This document shows positions 35,817 to 47,998 of a stretch of DNA of 64,000 nucleotides, piece by piece. Source of the stretch: Batillaria attramentaria (lineage: Eukaryota; Mollusca; Gastropoda; Batillariidae). Numbering within the stretch: position 1 is the first letter of the stretch; the number at the start of each line of letters is the position of its first letter. The notes under the pieces were generated by a model. It saw nothing but the letters and a program-made list of their open reading frames with translations, was not told the origin of the DNA and searched no databases. The DNA is taken from contig JACVVK020000200.1 of the NCBI GenBank assembly GCA_018292915.2, forward strand, positions 51,001 through 115,000, read 5' to 3'. The position numbers were made by a program, and so were the translations under genes.

Positions 35817-36514
35817 AAACTGAAACCGTAAGTATTTTGCTTTCAACTGAATGACTAGCGCTGTCTTTGCGTGTCTATGAACGCTGTTAGTTGGAAAAAA
35901 ATTACTAAATATGACAGTAAACTTGATTCTACAAATCTGTCATCATATTCTTCAGAAAGTCCAGCTAAAAGTCATCTAGCAGACGACACTTTTATCTCGG
36001 TAGTGCCCATACCTTTATGAATTATCTCCCGTGGACCAGATTGGCGTCTGCTTCCAGCGGTACTGCTCACCCAGGGTCCCAGGCAGACGAAGAGAGACCA
36101 CATTTAGTCTCTCTGGCCCTTGGGAATATCAAGGGTACACATATTACATCTGCACGTTTAGTGCAAGGCTTTACACAAGTCATTTTAACTTTAATTTGAT
36201 TGTTTTCATCACGCAGGCGTCAGTTTCCGGCAAGTTTTCACTGAACTCAGATTTTCAGTGTTCAGTTTTCGTTTTTGTCACCGAGTCTAGCCTTCACTGA
36301 AGTTACCAAGGTTGTTTTTTTTTTTTTTTTTTTTGGCCAGTTATCCGATTTGCACGGACATATCAGAGACCAGCGGTTTCCAAACTGAATCGCTTTCCTC
36401 AAGTTGTTGCACTGATTTCAGTCAAGATGTTTACGGTTCGTCTGGCTTTGTTTTCGTGGTTTTATTGTTGTTGTTGTTGTTTTGTTGTTGTTGTTTTTTT
36501 TACGCATTACTGAC
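35817..36514. other. Non-coding region upstream of ATF2
   Basis: No supported ORF. Contains a T-run at about 36316-36334 and GTT repeats near 36467-36500. Confidence 0.4.
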
Positions 36515-36720
36515 CGGGCCCGCATGTAAAAGTCGGGTTAGGGAGTTCGCCCCGGGTCAGAGTCTAACCTCGAACCAGCTCTAGGGTTTTTTTGTTGTTG
36601 TTTTGTTTTTGTTTTTGTTTTTTTTAATCAGGAAGCGCCGGGTCCATTCCAGCAAGGTGCGGCCGGCCTATGCCGTTATAGAAGGATTTTTGTCTTTCTT
36701 TCTTCGCTTCCTTTTTTATT
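36515..36720 (-). mobile_element. Half copy of the 299-bp TIR element, inverted
   Basis: GGGCCCGCATGTAAAAGTCG, GAGTCTAACCTCGA, the ATCAGGAAGC block and CTATGCCGTTATAGAAGGAT match, in reverse, the right half of the element at 38981-39279. The other end is missing. Confidence 0.7.
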
Positions 36721-36740
36721 TAATTTTGTTCTGGGGTTTC

Positions 36741-36872
36741 AGGTGAGAGAATACGTGTGATTCACGGAATCGTGCGTATTGGGTTCACCGCTGAGCCCAA
36801 TCGCGGCGCTTTGAGCCAGTTAAAAAAACTGGGTAAACCGCGTACACAATACTCAGTTATTTATTATTATCT
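36741..36872 (+). mobile_element. SINE family C tail fragment
   Basis: GGTGAGAGAATACGTGTGATTCACGG through GCGCTTTGAGC and the ACAATACTCAGTTATTTATT end match the last third of the family C copy at 12290. Confidence 0.75.
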
Positions 36873-37069
36873 ATTACATGTATTATCATAGTGAGCGATT
36901 TCCCCTGTCCCCAGAATGACGTGTTCGCGTGCTGAAGGATCCGCACAAAAAAGGTGAACACTGACTGGCTTTGATGTGACGGAGTGAGGCATGAAAGGTC
37001 CGCGGATCAGAGCGGTAACTTTCGGTCGTTCTTTCAGAGGAAACGAAAGGTTAATTGTACATCTTTCTT

Positions 37070-37073
<4 letters not shown>

Positions 37074-37131
<58 letters not shown>
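37074..37131. repeat. (TG)n microsatellite
   Basis: Uninterrupted TG of about 58 bp. Further (CT)n and (CA)n runs follow at 37246-37264 and 37287-37325. Confidence 0.95.
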
Positions 37132-37136
<5 letters not shown>

Positions 37137-37285
37137 CACTTGTCTATACTAATCACGGTCCCGCCTTAAAATCTTCTGGTAATAGTCACACTGCTGGTAA
37201 AATTACTGAAGTTCATTAGGAACATACAGAATTCTCTTTCTTTCTCTCTCTCTCTCTCTCTCTCAGCGGGAGTGGAGTGAGACTG

Positions 37286-37327
<42 letters not shown>

Positions 37328-37953
37328 CGCGCGCCATTGATGAACGGTTTCCCCCTTCTTCCCATCCCTGCTCCCCGCCTCCCATACCGGCCCCGTCTTT
37401 CCTCTCAGTCTCTCTTTCCGAGGCTCACACGCACACACACACACACACACACACAGAGCACACACACACAGAGTACGATACGGCAGCACCCCCCCCCCCC
37501 CCCCTTTTTATCCTGCGAAATGTAGGATGAATACCCACTAATGGACAGCAATAGTCTCGCGTTCTTTTGGCAATGGAAGGGTTCAATTTTCCTCCTCTCT
37601 CTCATCTGACGTAAAGAGCCAGAATTGTGAATGGCGTGCAGTCTGCTTGAAAACCACGCTGAAAGTCTCGGAGAGACGCCCCTTTAGATAAGGCAGGCGC
37701 CCCAAGAAGATCAATGACGGCATTTTGCGATTCGTTTTGTCGTATCAATTGCCTGGATCAGACGCCTAAAATCACAGAGACAGGCTGGACCTTAGATCGT
37801 AAAGCAGCAGTTCAGTCTGCACTGAATGGTCCAGTTTTGACCAGTTACTTTCAACCGGGATCGGCTCAGCAGAGTCGGGTGTCCCCAATCTCCCTTGTCA
37901 GTGAGTGTCAGGTGCGGGAAGGCGGTTTGAAGATAACAACTGATAACAATAAG

Positions 37954-38126
37954 AGTGGGTGGGTGGGTGTTTGGGGGTTTAACGTCCTTTTCCACCACAT
38001 AGGGTGATATCAAAGACGGGGCAACGATGAAAAAGCCAGCACAAATATTTGGCTCCAGCCGGGATCGACCTCACGACCCGAGCATTATAAGTCCAACGCT
38101 GTACCATTCGACCACTCCGGCTCCCC
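37954..38126 (-). mobile_element. SINE family A copy with a 42-bp flanking duplication
   Basis: Full-length, minus strand. The flanks 37912-37953 and 38127-38168 are the same 42 bp with two mismatches, far longer than the 11-14 bp at other family A copies here. Confidence 0.9.
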
Positions 38127-38349
38127 GTGCGGGAAAGCGGTTTGAAGATAACAACTGATAACAACAAGAACGACAGCGACAACAACGTGCAGAGCAGCTA
38201 CTAGCACACTACGTAACATATTTTCTCGTCCAGACGAACATCTGGTTCGAGTTCAAGATGACACCTTAGCGTTCGTAAAGTCTAATTATGTTTGCGCCAC
38301 TTGAATGTCAGGCTGTCAGTTCAAAGAATTTTCCCCAATATACTGCACA

Positions 38350-38350
<1 letters not shown>

Positions 38351-38386
<36 letters not shown>

Positions 38387-38522
38387 TGGGTGGGTGGGCG
38401 TGTGTGGATGTGTGTGTGAGTGGGTGGGTGGGCGTGTGTGGATGTGTGTGTGAGTGGGTGGGTGGGCGTGTGTGGATGTGTGTGTGAGTGGGTGGGTGGG
38501 CGTGTGTGGATGTGTGTGTGTG
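38351..38522. repeat. (TG)n array followed by a 34-bp minisatellite, four copies
   Basis: GAGTGGGTGGGTGGGCG recurs at 38384, 38418, 38452 and 38486, period 34 bp. Confidence 0.95.
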
Positions 38523-38980
38523 TAGCGCGCACTGAGTGCTCTCGTGTGCAGATTGTCTACGCTATATAAGAACAATTTATTGTTATTATTATTACTACAG
38601 TATTATTATTATTATTATTATTATTACAATGTCAGCCAGTTCAGTGACTTTGAGTTTTTCAAGTTCGCTATCTTCACTTTTAAAAAAAACATGCACACAC
38701 TTTTGTGCAGATCATGGATGCTAGCAACCAGTGCACTGTTTGTGCTGTCATGGAATTTTCACGTATTGTGCATTACGGTTCTGTGAATGTACTCGAAGTC
38801 GAACTCTGAGCTCAGTCGTATAGCTGGACAGCCGACGTGTCTTCCCGATTGACTCTTATTCCATGTTGTGCACCTGTCATGGCAAAACTACGCCACAGGT
38901 ACTGAGACCACACTACCAGCATCAGAAGGAAAATGATCATGCACTCACTATGGGTTTGAACTTTGCTATATCTTAGAGTC

Positions 38981-39279
38981 CAGGGCCCGTATGTAAAAGT
39001 CGAGGTTAATTTAGCCCACGGCTACAGAGCAACCCAGACTAGGACAAAAGAAACCCAAAAGCAAAGTTAATTTTTAAAAAAAGGAAGCGAAGAAAGGCAG
39101 TAAAAAGAAAATCCTTCTATAACGGCTCAGGTACCTTCCTGGAATCACCCGAATGGGCCGGCTTCCTGATTTAAAACAAAAAAACAACAGAAAATTTAAC
39201 CATAGAGCTAGTTTAGTTCGAGATTAGACTCTAACCCGGGGCTAAAAGCCCTAACCTCGACTATTACATACGGGTCCTG
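38981..39279. mobile_element. 299-bp MITE-like element with imperfect ~28-bp TIRs
   Basis: The left end CAGGGCCCGTATGTAAAAGT and the reverse complement of the right end CAGGACCCGTATGTAATAGT agree at 18 of 20 positions, and both continue CGAGGTTA. The interior is non-coding. No target-site duplication is clear. Confidence 0.8.
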
Positions 39280-40467
39280 AACCAGAAGATGTAAGTCCCC
39301 GGTGACCTATATAAACGACCTTATCAGTACTGATCGTGTTGATTGTTGTCCTTTTCCATGTCGCCTTCCACTGTTGTCTTTTTCCCGGAACCCTGTCCTG
39401 ATTCAGCCAGGTGCGTGATTGAAAGTCATGAGACCGACCGATCGACCTCTTCTCTGGAAGATTAACCCCATTGACGGTGAGATTTTCCGCGAGTCTGTCA
39501 CTCAGAATTGACCCCAGTAGGTGACGGATCAGGAAAACAGTCAACAGTAATTAGGAGGGCATTAGTGCCAACGATTTAGGTCCAGAGTGACTCTTACTAT
39601 TTCCTCCCGTCACCTATGGTCCCACAAGTGATGGCTTTATTAATGAGCCTTTCACCGAGCCCTCGACAGTGGCGGCGAGTCTCTCAGAGACCCTCGGCGG
39701 AGAGCAGGAAAGGGAGAAATCATTGCCAGCTTGGTCGATCGCCGGTGCTAACACGCCACAATGATCGCTCGATAGCTTAAGATATCGCCACGATTAATGG
39801 CCCCTCCCTGCCCTGTCCCCTGTCCCCGTTCTTGAGACAGTGATGAAGCGAAGAGTAGAGGCACAGTCACACTCTTCTCTGCCTGAAAGAAAAATGGACT
39901 CCAAACGTCCACGTGGACCGCGGACCGTTCTTGTTGTCCAAGAATGTCTGGTCTTCCCCGGCTGGGAGTCATTGGCATATATCTTAACTGTCCCATCATT
40001 GGGAAATTTGGGCTGCGTCGCCATAAGTATAGCGCCACTCATTTTTTTTCTCTTTCTCTGCGTGCACAACACGTCCGTTTTTAACATCTCTCGGCTCCTC
40101 CCGTTGCATCCCTCGGCCCCTCCCGTTTGGAATGGGACCTTTGACGTTCACACTCGACTGACACGAACGGAAGGCAAGACAGACGGCAACTGAATCGAGT
40201 CTGCCTATGAATTTAACTCGATCTGAAGAGTAAAACGCCCAACCAAATTCCTGTCCAAGAAGGGGATTCGAACCTGGTACATCGATCCGCAGACTTGACG
40301 TTCTAACCACTAGGAAAAACTCGCCATCATCATAATTATAGTTTCTTCAGCCGGTGGATGAATAAGTAGTGTTAAGAGTCGTGCGCTGGGTGTTTGTCCG
40401 TCTTCAGGCTGGGAAACTTTACGTTACTCGACTGGTCTGTATGAGGTAGTTTGTGATCTGTTAGTGC
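39280..40467. other. Non-coding or unrecognised region
   Basis: A minus-strand ORF near 40038-39792 begins MSGAILMATQPKFPNDG, but no donor, homologue or neighbouring exon supports it. I leave it unannotated. Confidence 0.3.
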
Positions 40468-40480
40468 CCCAAAACTCTGG

Positions 40481-40647
40481 GGGAGCCGGGGTGGCCGAAT
40501 GGTAGAGCGTTGGACTTCTAATGCTCGGGTCGTGAGTTCGTATCCCGGCTGGGGCCAAATATTTGTGCTGGCCTTTTCATCGTTGCCCCGTCTTTGATAT
40601 GACCCGTTTGTGATGGAAAAGGACGTTAAACCCCCAAACACCCACCC
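40481..40647 (+). mobile_element. SINE family A copy
   Basis: Intact A box, B box and tail. A short, imperfect flanking repeat (CCCAAAACT) is seen at about 40468 and 40645. A (TG)n array follows at 40659-40699. Confidence 0.88.
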
Positions 40648-40652
40648 AAAAC

Positions 40653-40701
<49 letters not shown>

Positions 40702-41034
40702 GCGACCCGTTAGTGTGAAGACTTAAGTTCATTTATTGTCAAAATTGATTCAAACAGAACTTGAAGAGGCAGATAAATCATGAGTAATGTCATTTGTTCT
40801 GACTGACGATCAAGTTGTTATGAATAACATTTCTACGCAGATACAGCACAAAAATGAACCAACTAATACCTTTTAACCATAACCAAGATAGGGTCTGGAA
40901 CGGCCCATCTTCAGTTTGGATCATATTCGGCACAGGAAGGCGGAGTACCCGGCATTGTTGAAGATAGGTTAAGGTGTGACGTCCTCCTCAGCTGTGCCAG
41001 AGAGTATCATAGTAACTCAGTTCTAGAATAATTT

Positions 41035-41463
41035 TTGTTGTGTTTTAAAAACCGAACAGAACACGCGGAGAGCACTCTGAATATTTCATCTCCCCATCTC
41101 TCGCCTGTTTCGAGGCGAGAACTGAATCTCGCCTCGTCAGAGAGCGCAGAAGTGCCATTAGACACGGACATTTCCCGCGCGAATCGTCAGGCCAGAGGAC
41201 AGCAGCTCTGTGACTGGAGCGAAAGTGGCAACAGATTACCAGCGAGGCAGCGAAGCCAGTGGCGCCGATACAGACAGCAGACAGGGGTCCAAGACTGGAA
41301 GCGTGTGCGGTCGCGTGCAGCAAGTCAAAAGTGAGCCCGGCACTCAGACAGCCCATTTGAAGGGGGCTAGGCACCGCACTACAACGTTGGCCAACTACTC
41401 TCTGCACGAGCAGTACGTGCTTGTGAAGTGCGACCCTCAGTGACGGTTCATCGCCGAAAACAG
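41035..41463 (+). other. Possible 5' exon of an unidentified gene
   Basis: GC-rich relative to its surroundings, with a textbook donor (AACAG then GTAAGTAAA at 41464). A 77-aa frame (41210-41443) ends 20 nt before the donor, so any protein would have to start in a later exon or be a short upstream ORF. No acceptor partner or homologue was found. Weak. Confidence 0.25.
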
Positions 41464-41721
41464 GTAAGTAAATGGCGATGCTGAGTTTGTTTTGCTTTTG
41501 TCGTTTTATGATTTGTTGATTTGTTTGTTTGTTTGTTTTGTTGTTGTTTTTTTTTTTTTTTTTTTGGGGGGGGGGGGGGGTTGAGTTGCAGTAGAACTAT
41601 TCACGCTCTTAATGCTTGTCGGACAGTGCTTGCCTTGTTTTAATTTTACAAAAAAAGAATTCTTCGTTTTCTTGAAGATGGTCAGTGATGACGCTAGCAG
41701 GCTATAACATGCTGTGAATAC

Positions 41722-41870
41722 TACAGGCGCTTTATCAAATTGTAAGCGCAGAGAACTCAACCCAGCACGCACCCTCACGTGAGTCACACGCATTCATTGA
41801 ATCACAGGACATCAGCAAATTCTAGTTACGTGATGCGAAGGGTCAGAATTTAGAACTGCTTCGATGATGA
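41722..41870 (-). mobile_element. SINE family C tail fragment, minus strand
   Basis: AGGCGCTTTATCAAATT, CAACCCAGCACGCACCCTCA, GTGAGTCACACGCATTCAT and GATGCGAAGGGTCAG match the reverse complement of the family C tail. Confidence 0.7.
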
Positions 41871-42396
41871 TAATGACAACGACGACGACGATGTTGATGA
41901 TGATTATCATTGTTTTATTTGCTCTCATTGTTTGGTTTAAAAAAAAAAAACCCAATATACTGCAGCACTGACAGACCATCGCAAGGAGCAGTGTCTCCCA
42001 AAAGAGCATGAGATACTTACTTACTGCTTACTGAATGGTCCGCTTGGTACATTCTCTGCTGATTGATTTTCCCAGTGGAGTACTGTCGCTAGTCGCCTGC
42101 ACCACTAGACACAATCCTCTTAAAAATCAAAGAAATGAAGGGAATAATTATGGTGATCAAAGGTACGATCATGCTGGCACTAATACGACATGACAGTCGA
42201 TGACCACTGTTTTGTAAAAGACCCACATACAGCTGCTTCCAGCATTATGCTGACTGTTTGGGCCACACGAGTGTAGGTTCCGCGGCATATCTTCTCGCGA
42301 GCGACATGGTACGCGGATTTCAAAATATCGGTTACCAAGTCACGGGACTGAAGTCACTTTAACATCTAACACAAACACCTGTTATTTTGTGTAAAA

Positions 42397-42512
42397 ACAG
42401 CAACAACAACAACAACAACAACAACAACAAACCCCGTGGTCAGTAGCTATAATGCGTTATAGTTATAATTAGTGCTTTACCCAGCACGCATGCTCAATCA
42501 CTTGAATCACGC

Positions 42513-42544
<32 letters not shown>

Positions 42545-42626
42545 ACCCCGTGGTCAGTAGCTATAATGCGTTATAGTTATAATTAGTGCTTTACCCAGCA
42601 CGCATGCTCAATCACTTGAATCACGC

Positions 42627-42658
<32 letters not shown>

Positions 42659-42740
42659 ACCCCGTGGTCAGTAGCTATAATGCGTTATAGTTATAATTAG
42701 TGCTTTACCCAGCACGCATGCTCAATCACTTGAATCACGC

Positions 42741-42772
<32 letters not shown>

Positions 42773-42854
42773 ACCCCGTGGTCAGTAGCTATAATGCGTT
42801 ATAGTTATAATTAGTGCTTTACCCAGCACGCATGCTCAATCACTTGAATCACGC

Positions 42855-42886
<32 letters not shown>

Positions 42887-42968
42887 ACCCCGTGGTCAGT
42901 AGCTATAATGCGTTATAGTTATAATTAGTGCTTTACCCAGCACGCATGCTCAATCACTTGAATCACGC

Positions 42969-43000
<32 letters not shown>

Positions 43001-43082
43001 ACCCCGTGGTCAGTAGCTATAATGCGTTATAGTTATAATTAGTGCTTTACCCAGCACGCATGCTCAATCACTTGAATCACGC

Positions 43083-43114
<32 letters not shown>

Positions 43115-43196
43115 ACCCCGTGGTCAGTAGCTATAATGCGTTATAGTTATAATTAGTGCTTTACCCAGCACGCATGCTCAATCACTTGAATCACGC

Positions 43197-43228
<32 letters not shown>

Positions 43229-43335
43229 ACCCCGTGGTCAGTAGCTATAATGCGTTATAGTTATAATTAGTGCTTTACCCAGCACGCATGCTCAATCACT
43301 TGAATCACGCAACAACAACAACAACAACAAAAACC
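42397..43335. repeat. 114-bp satellite, eight near-identical tandem copies
   Basis: ACCCCGTGGTCAGTAGC begins at 42431, 42545, 42659, 42773, 42887, 43001, 43115 and 43229, an exact 114-bp period, with no differences that I could see. Each unit is a (CAA)n block, a short unique part with the hairpin CTATAA-TGCG-TTATAG, and a piece matching the reverse complement of the SINE C tail. Confidence 0.97.
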
Positions 43336-45630
43336 AAAACAAACCCGTAACCGAGGTAAAACGGACAAAAATGAAGAACTTAAACTGGAAACGTCATCAA
43401 AAGCCAAGTAGTAAGACGCGTGCCCCCCCCCCCCCCCAAAAAAAAAAAGAAAAAAAAGAAAAAAAGAAAAAAAAAGAGCTTATAGTACACATTAAAAAAA
43501 AAAAATAACAACGGCTATATGTGTTCCCACAAATCCACAAGTTAGGACTAACAGACAAACAACAGATTCAATTATAGGGTATTGGATTTTTTTTCCTTAA
43601 GAAATACAGTATTTGCAAGTCAGAGTTTTCCTAGCTTTGTCGCAGACTCCATCAAGGTACATAAAGTTTGTTGCTGCTGTTGTTGAAAGGAATAAAACAG
43701 TCAAACGAAAAAATGACCATCGTGGGAGTTCGCGGCTGCTGGGATAAAAACAGGTAAAAGGTAATATTGAGTGTTTTTCAAATCTTATTTTCGCATCTAG
43801 AACGCACACACGAGCACCGAACTTCTCGTGCTCACAATAGAGTATATTACCAGGGAAAACACACTGCCGTGTGGATAGGATTCCTATTTGTGGACTTTTG
43901 TTGTTGTTATTGTTGTTGATTTTTAAAAAAAATACTGTGCACGAGTACTTTTAGTGCCGTAAATAGTTTGCTTAGGACGCAATAAAGTCACCGGTAACAA
44001 TAGAGACTTATGCAGCATATTTCGCGAAACGAAACAGCGACGCAAAAAAAAAAAAAACCCCTGATTGTGCATAAAAGTTTTGTTACCTTGCAGGATTTTT
44101 AACCCCGTCAGCCCACTTGGAGGATTGTTACCGCGCAAAGAGCCTTTTTCTGTAGGCCCAATACTCGTCGTGAATAATCAATGTTTTACGTGGCACAGAT
44201 CAAAGTCAGCAAAGTGAAGACTTCGATACACCCACTTTGTTCCACTAAGTGCCTATTGACTGCACTCTAATGCATCCTCCGTCGACTGGCCGAAATCCAC
44301 CTTTTATTGCAGACGTAAACAAGGCAATGAAAAGTACCCGAATCGAGAAAGTCGAGCATTTCGATGGCTAACTCGCCGAGACCTATCCTTCGTGAAAGTT
44401 TCTTGCGGAGTTTACAACTGCTTTATATTCCCTTCTGTCATTTAGATAAAAGTGTCTCAATACAGCGACTGTCCGTGTGAGTAATTAAGACGAAATCGTG
44501 CCCGGTAAAGTTTTACAACGGATGTAATTTAAACTCTTAAGTACTGTAGTTTTAGCTTTAAGGTTGTTGTACCGAACAGTTGACATTTTTGCTGAGTACT
44601 TTACAGGCTTTCACAGGACGAGTGAAATGTGGGCGACAACTATTCAGTTAAGAACTGAGTTCTGAACTGTAGTGAGCGGTAGACATTAAACCAAATCGCA
44701 GTACATATCAATTTTTTTTTAGACAAAAACTTCCATTTTTAAAAAAAATTTCTACCTTTTTTTCCCCTCGTTGGTCGCTGGTGAGCTGTATTTAAAAAAA
44801 AAAATGTATTGAGTGAAGGGGGCGGGGGCGACAGCTCAGTGACAGGGGACTGAGGGGATCGGGGGAAAGGGGGGGGGGGGGGGGTTCAGCGCCCAGTGTG
44901 TCTTGTTCAATACTTCTTTTTACACGTTTCTGTTTTTTTTTTTTTTTTAAAGTCGAAATCCCACCCACCCCTCCAAAGCCCCTCCCCCCCTCCCCCTCTT
45001 GTTCGGCTCTGGATAACACTATTGATAATGGTATCTACTACCACCTGTATTACGTCTACAACGACTACTTATAAAACGCTCAGACACGATTTTTATTCTG
45101 AATGTTAGAAACGTGATTTCTGCTTAGAACACGATTGTTATTATACTCTCTGTAGATTTTTATTTCTTTTGAAGATAAAGTCCTCTTGACATTTTGAGCC
45201 AGCGATAGAAGATATTAGAATTGGCTAACTTACTTCGTGTTGCTATGCTTCAGCATCGACGGGGAGTCAGTTTTTGGCGCTTCTTATATCACGTGCAGTA
45301 ATTTGAGCTCGCGCCGATTGTGTGAAAACTGCTCGGGCAGTTTGCGCTTTAAAAAAAACCCAAAAAAACATGAGAAAAATAGGAAAAGGAGGTCACGGAA
45401 GACCCGCAGAGAGAAGCAAAACCGAAGAAGTAGACAGCGGAGAAAGAACGAAGTAGATGACAAACAGAGAGAGAGAAGGGGCACAGGGACAAACAGACAA
45501 ACGAACCTTGCAGCAGAAATTGACATGGCAGAAGATTTTGCCAGTTCTCAACCCGAAGAACAACACATGACAGATAAACAGCGGTCGGATGTAACTCACA
45601 GTAGTAGTAGTAGTAAAAGAGAGAGAGAGA
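43336..45630. other. Non-coding, AT-rich region
   Basis: C-, A- and T-runs (43421-43500), GTT repeats and no supported gene. The 135-aa ORF at 45237-45644 is low-complexity K/R/E and runs into a SINE. Confidence 0.4.
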
Positions 45631-45631
45631 G

Positions 45632-45794
45632 GGTGGGTGTTTAGGGGTTTAACGTCCTTTTCCAACACATACGGGTGATATCAAAGACGGGGCAACGATG
45701 AAAAAGCCAGCACAATAATTGGCCCCAGCCGGGATCGAACTCACGACCCGAGCATTAGAAGTCCAACGCTCTACCATTCGACCACCCCGGCTCC

Positions 45795-45797
<3 letters not shown>
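45632..45797 (-). mobile_element. SINE family A copy inserted in (GA)n
   Basis: Full-length minus-strand copy flanked on both sides by GAGAGA runs, which hide the exact target-site duplication. Confidence 0.88.
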
Positions 45798-45835
<38 letters not shown>

Positions 45836-46308
45836 GTCGAAACGTGTGTGTGTGTGTGTGGGGGGGGGGGGGTGTTCCGTTCTCTTTTTTTTTTCATCCT
45901 ACTCAAGGCGCGCTTGAGAAGCTTACGTTTCGTCGATACTGCTGAATTTTTTATCGCAGTCGTTTCAGTATCTTTTGCAGAATTTTTTTTTTAAGATAGA
46001 GAGAGAAGGGTGGGCGTTCGCGCATTTCAAAGTCTGTTAGCCGTGACCGCGCTGACCATCACACCGTTACCGGTTTTGCGGAATAATGACCTTAAGTTGA
46101 TACAGAAGCTCGTACAGTTTGGGCGACAGAGTACGCGTGTCGCCAGACTACTAGTGTCCTGTCCTCCATATCTATCTTCTTTGCTTCAGCTTTACACTCC
46201 TTCGAGACTACTCCGTTCTGCCGCCGACACTCGGAAATTCCGTATCCCTCAAGTCAGAACAAAGATCTTTGTTAGCGTAGTGTTTTTTTGTACCAGGGTC
46301 CAACTTGT

Positions 46309-46372
46309 TGGTCACCCTATGTGGTGGAAAAGGACGTTAAACCCCCAAACACCCAACCCAAACCCACCCGAC
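46309..46372 (+). mobile_element. SINE family A tail fragment
   Basis: TCACCCTATGTGGTGGAAAA, GGACGTTAAACCCCCAAACA and the CCCAACCCAAACCCACCC tail only. Confidence 0.7.
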
Positions 46373-46499
46373 TTGTTGGAATGATCTCCCAGCATCAGAT
46401 ATGCAGATACACAAAATCATCCTTCAAGCAACTTAAAATCTGAACTCACCTTTTCGCTGCCCTTAACCAATCGCTGTTGCCACATCGTCATCTTGCTGG

Positions 46500-46501
<2 letters not shown>

Positions 46502-46588
<87 letters not shown>
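46502..46588. repeat. (TG)n microsatellite
   Basis: Uninterrupted TG of about 87 bp. A GGCGCCCTGAGC tail and (ATT)n follow at 46690-46760. Confidence 0.97.
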
Positions 46589-46589
<1 letters not shown>

Positions 46590-47748
46590 CGGGACAGCGG
46601 AGGCCGTGTATGATGTGTTTGTAGTTAAATGTATGTGTTGAGGAATGTTGCGTGTGTTTCTGTCTGAGTGAGTGCGTGTTGACTGTAAGGCGCCCTGAGC
46701 TCCTGCGGGATGGAGGGCGTCCCCTAAATACCCCTTATTATTATTATTATTATTATTATTGAGTGCACTGAACCCAAAACATATAAAATACTAGTGACGT
46801 CTGACTGAATTTCCAGTTTTCGATTCGCATGACACTTAACCGTTATGTGCTCACTATCTCTTAACTCCTGGCGAATGAATGAGATTAATTTGAGGGGCAC
46901 TTACTCCTTTCTACCAGGGGAGGCAATTCAATGGATCCTTTCAGTGGAAAGGGATCTAGTGCGTCTTAAAGTAGGAAGTGAGTGGAGAAATTGGATCTAA
47001 AAATAAGCCACTATAGGACTTGTTTTCCTGGCAGTAATACGGTGTCGTAGTAGCTGAAATTACTTCTAAATCTAGGCTGGTCGCTAAAGCAGTTCGCGCG
47101 ACAAGTCATTCAAAAATCCAGCAGTTAATTGTATCCGTCTCATGTGCTGGTACCGTTCGAGAGCTTATAGGCTTCTCAGGGTCACTGGCTTCGAGGGGAG
47201 ATTCTTAGGAAGCAATTTTTTTGCCTTTAGTCGCCCGGTTGGCCGGGCGTTACTTCCGCCTTCCACGGGCGGCTGATCATCCAGAAGAATCAGGTGCTAG
47301 AACGTTCAATCGAGTGCCCAGTTGGACGCCCGGCGAAATATCAATCACAGGCATTGTCCTGAAACCGTTTCCTGACCCACCTCCTTGAGCGTGGTTACAG
47401 TTCATCGCAATGGCAATAATGAAGTAATTCTTAGGTGAAGAAGGAACGAAGGAGTGTCCTTTGTAGAAGCCTAAAATACCTTTGCTCTGCACTGCGGAAG
47501 CCCCCTAAAAAGGGAGAAACAACCCCCCCCCCAAAAAAAAAAAAAAAAAAACCAAAACAAAACAAAAACAGCAACAAACACATAAAACAGCAACAACAAA
47601 TCCAAAACAAAACACAAAGACAACACCCCCCCCCCCCCAAAAAAAAACCAAACAAACAAACACCCCGACAAAAACAACAAACATAAACAGAAACCAAACC
47701 CAAAAACCCGAACTCACTAGGACATCATGTCAGCGAATCATTTCTTTG

Positions 47749-47862
47749 GCATAAACTCAATGCGCCAATCGGTGAGTGATTGGCGCATTGAGTTTATGCA
47801 AAAAAAAAAAACACAAAAAAATGCGCCCTACAAATGTCATTTATTATTATTATTATTATTAA
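47749..47862. repeat. Fold-back repeat: 22-bp perfect inverted arms, 7-nt loop
   Basis: Arms at 47749-47770 and 47778-47799 are exact reverse complements (core ACTCAATGCGCCAATC). The following GCGCCCTACAAATGTCATTT and (ATT)n match, in reverse, the start of the block at 63709-63776, so this is the end of a dispersed repeat with an inverted duplication. Confidence 0.9.
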
Positions 47863-47998
47863 TTGTTTCATGCACTACAATTAATACATAATAAACAGCC
47901 GGCTGACCGACAGACATCCATACACTGCTATATGTGTATCAGTTATTGTACAGAAAGTTGACACTGTCAAGGTTTATCAAAGAATTAAGACACTTTAA

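Noticed and set aside
39748..40087. Minus-strand ORFs beginning MSGAILMATQPKF
   Set aside because: Protein-like at first sight, but no splice sites, no partner exons and no recognised family.
42397..43335. CRISPR-like array
   Set aside because: The whole 114-bp unit repeats identically; there are no unique spacers and the host is an animal.
45237..45644. 135-aa K/R/E-rich ORF
   Set aside because: Low complexity, runs into (GA)n and a SINE, no homologue recognised.
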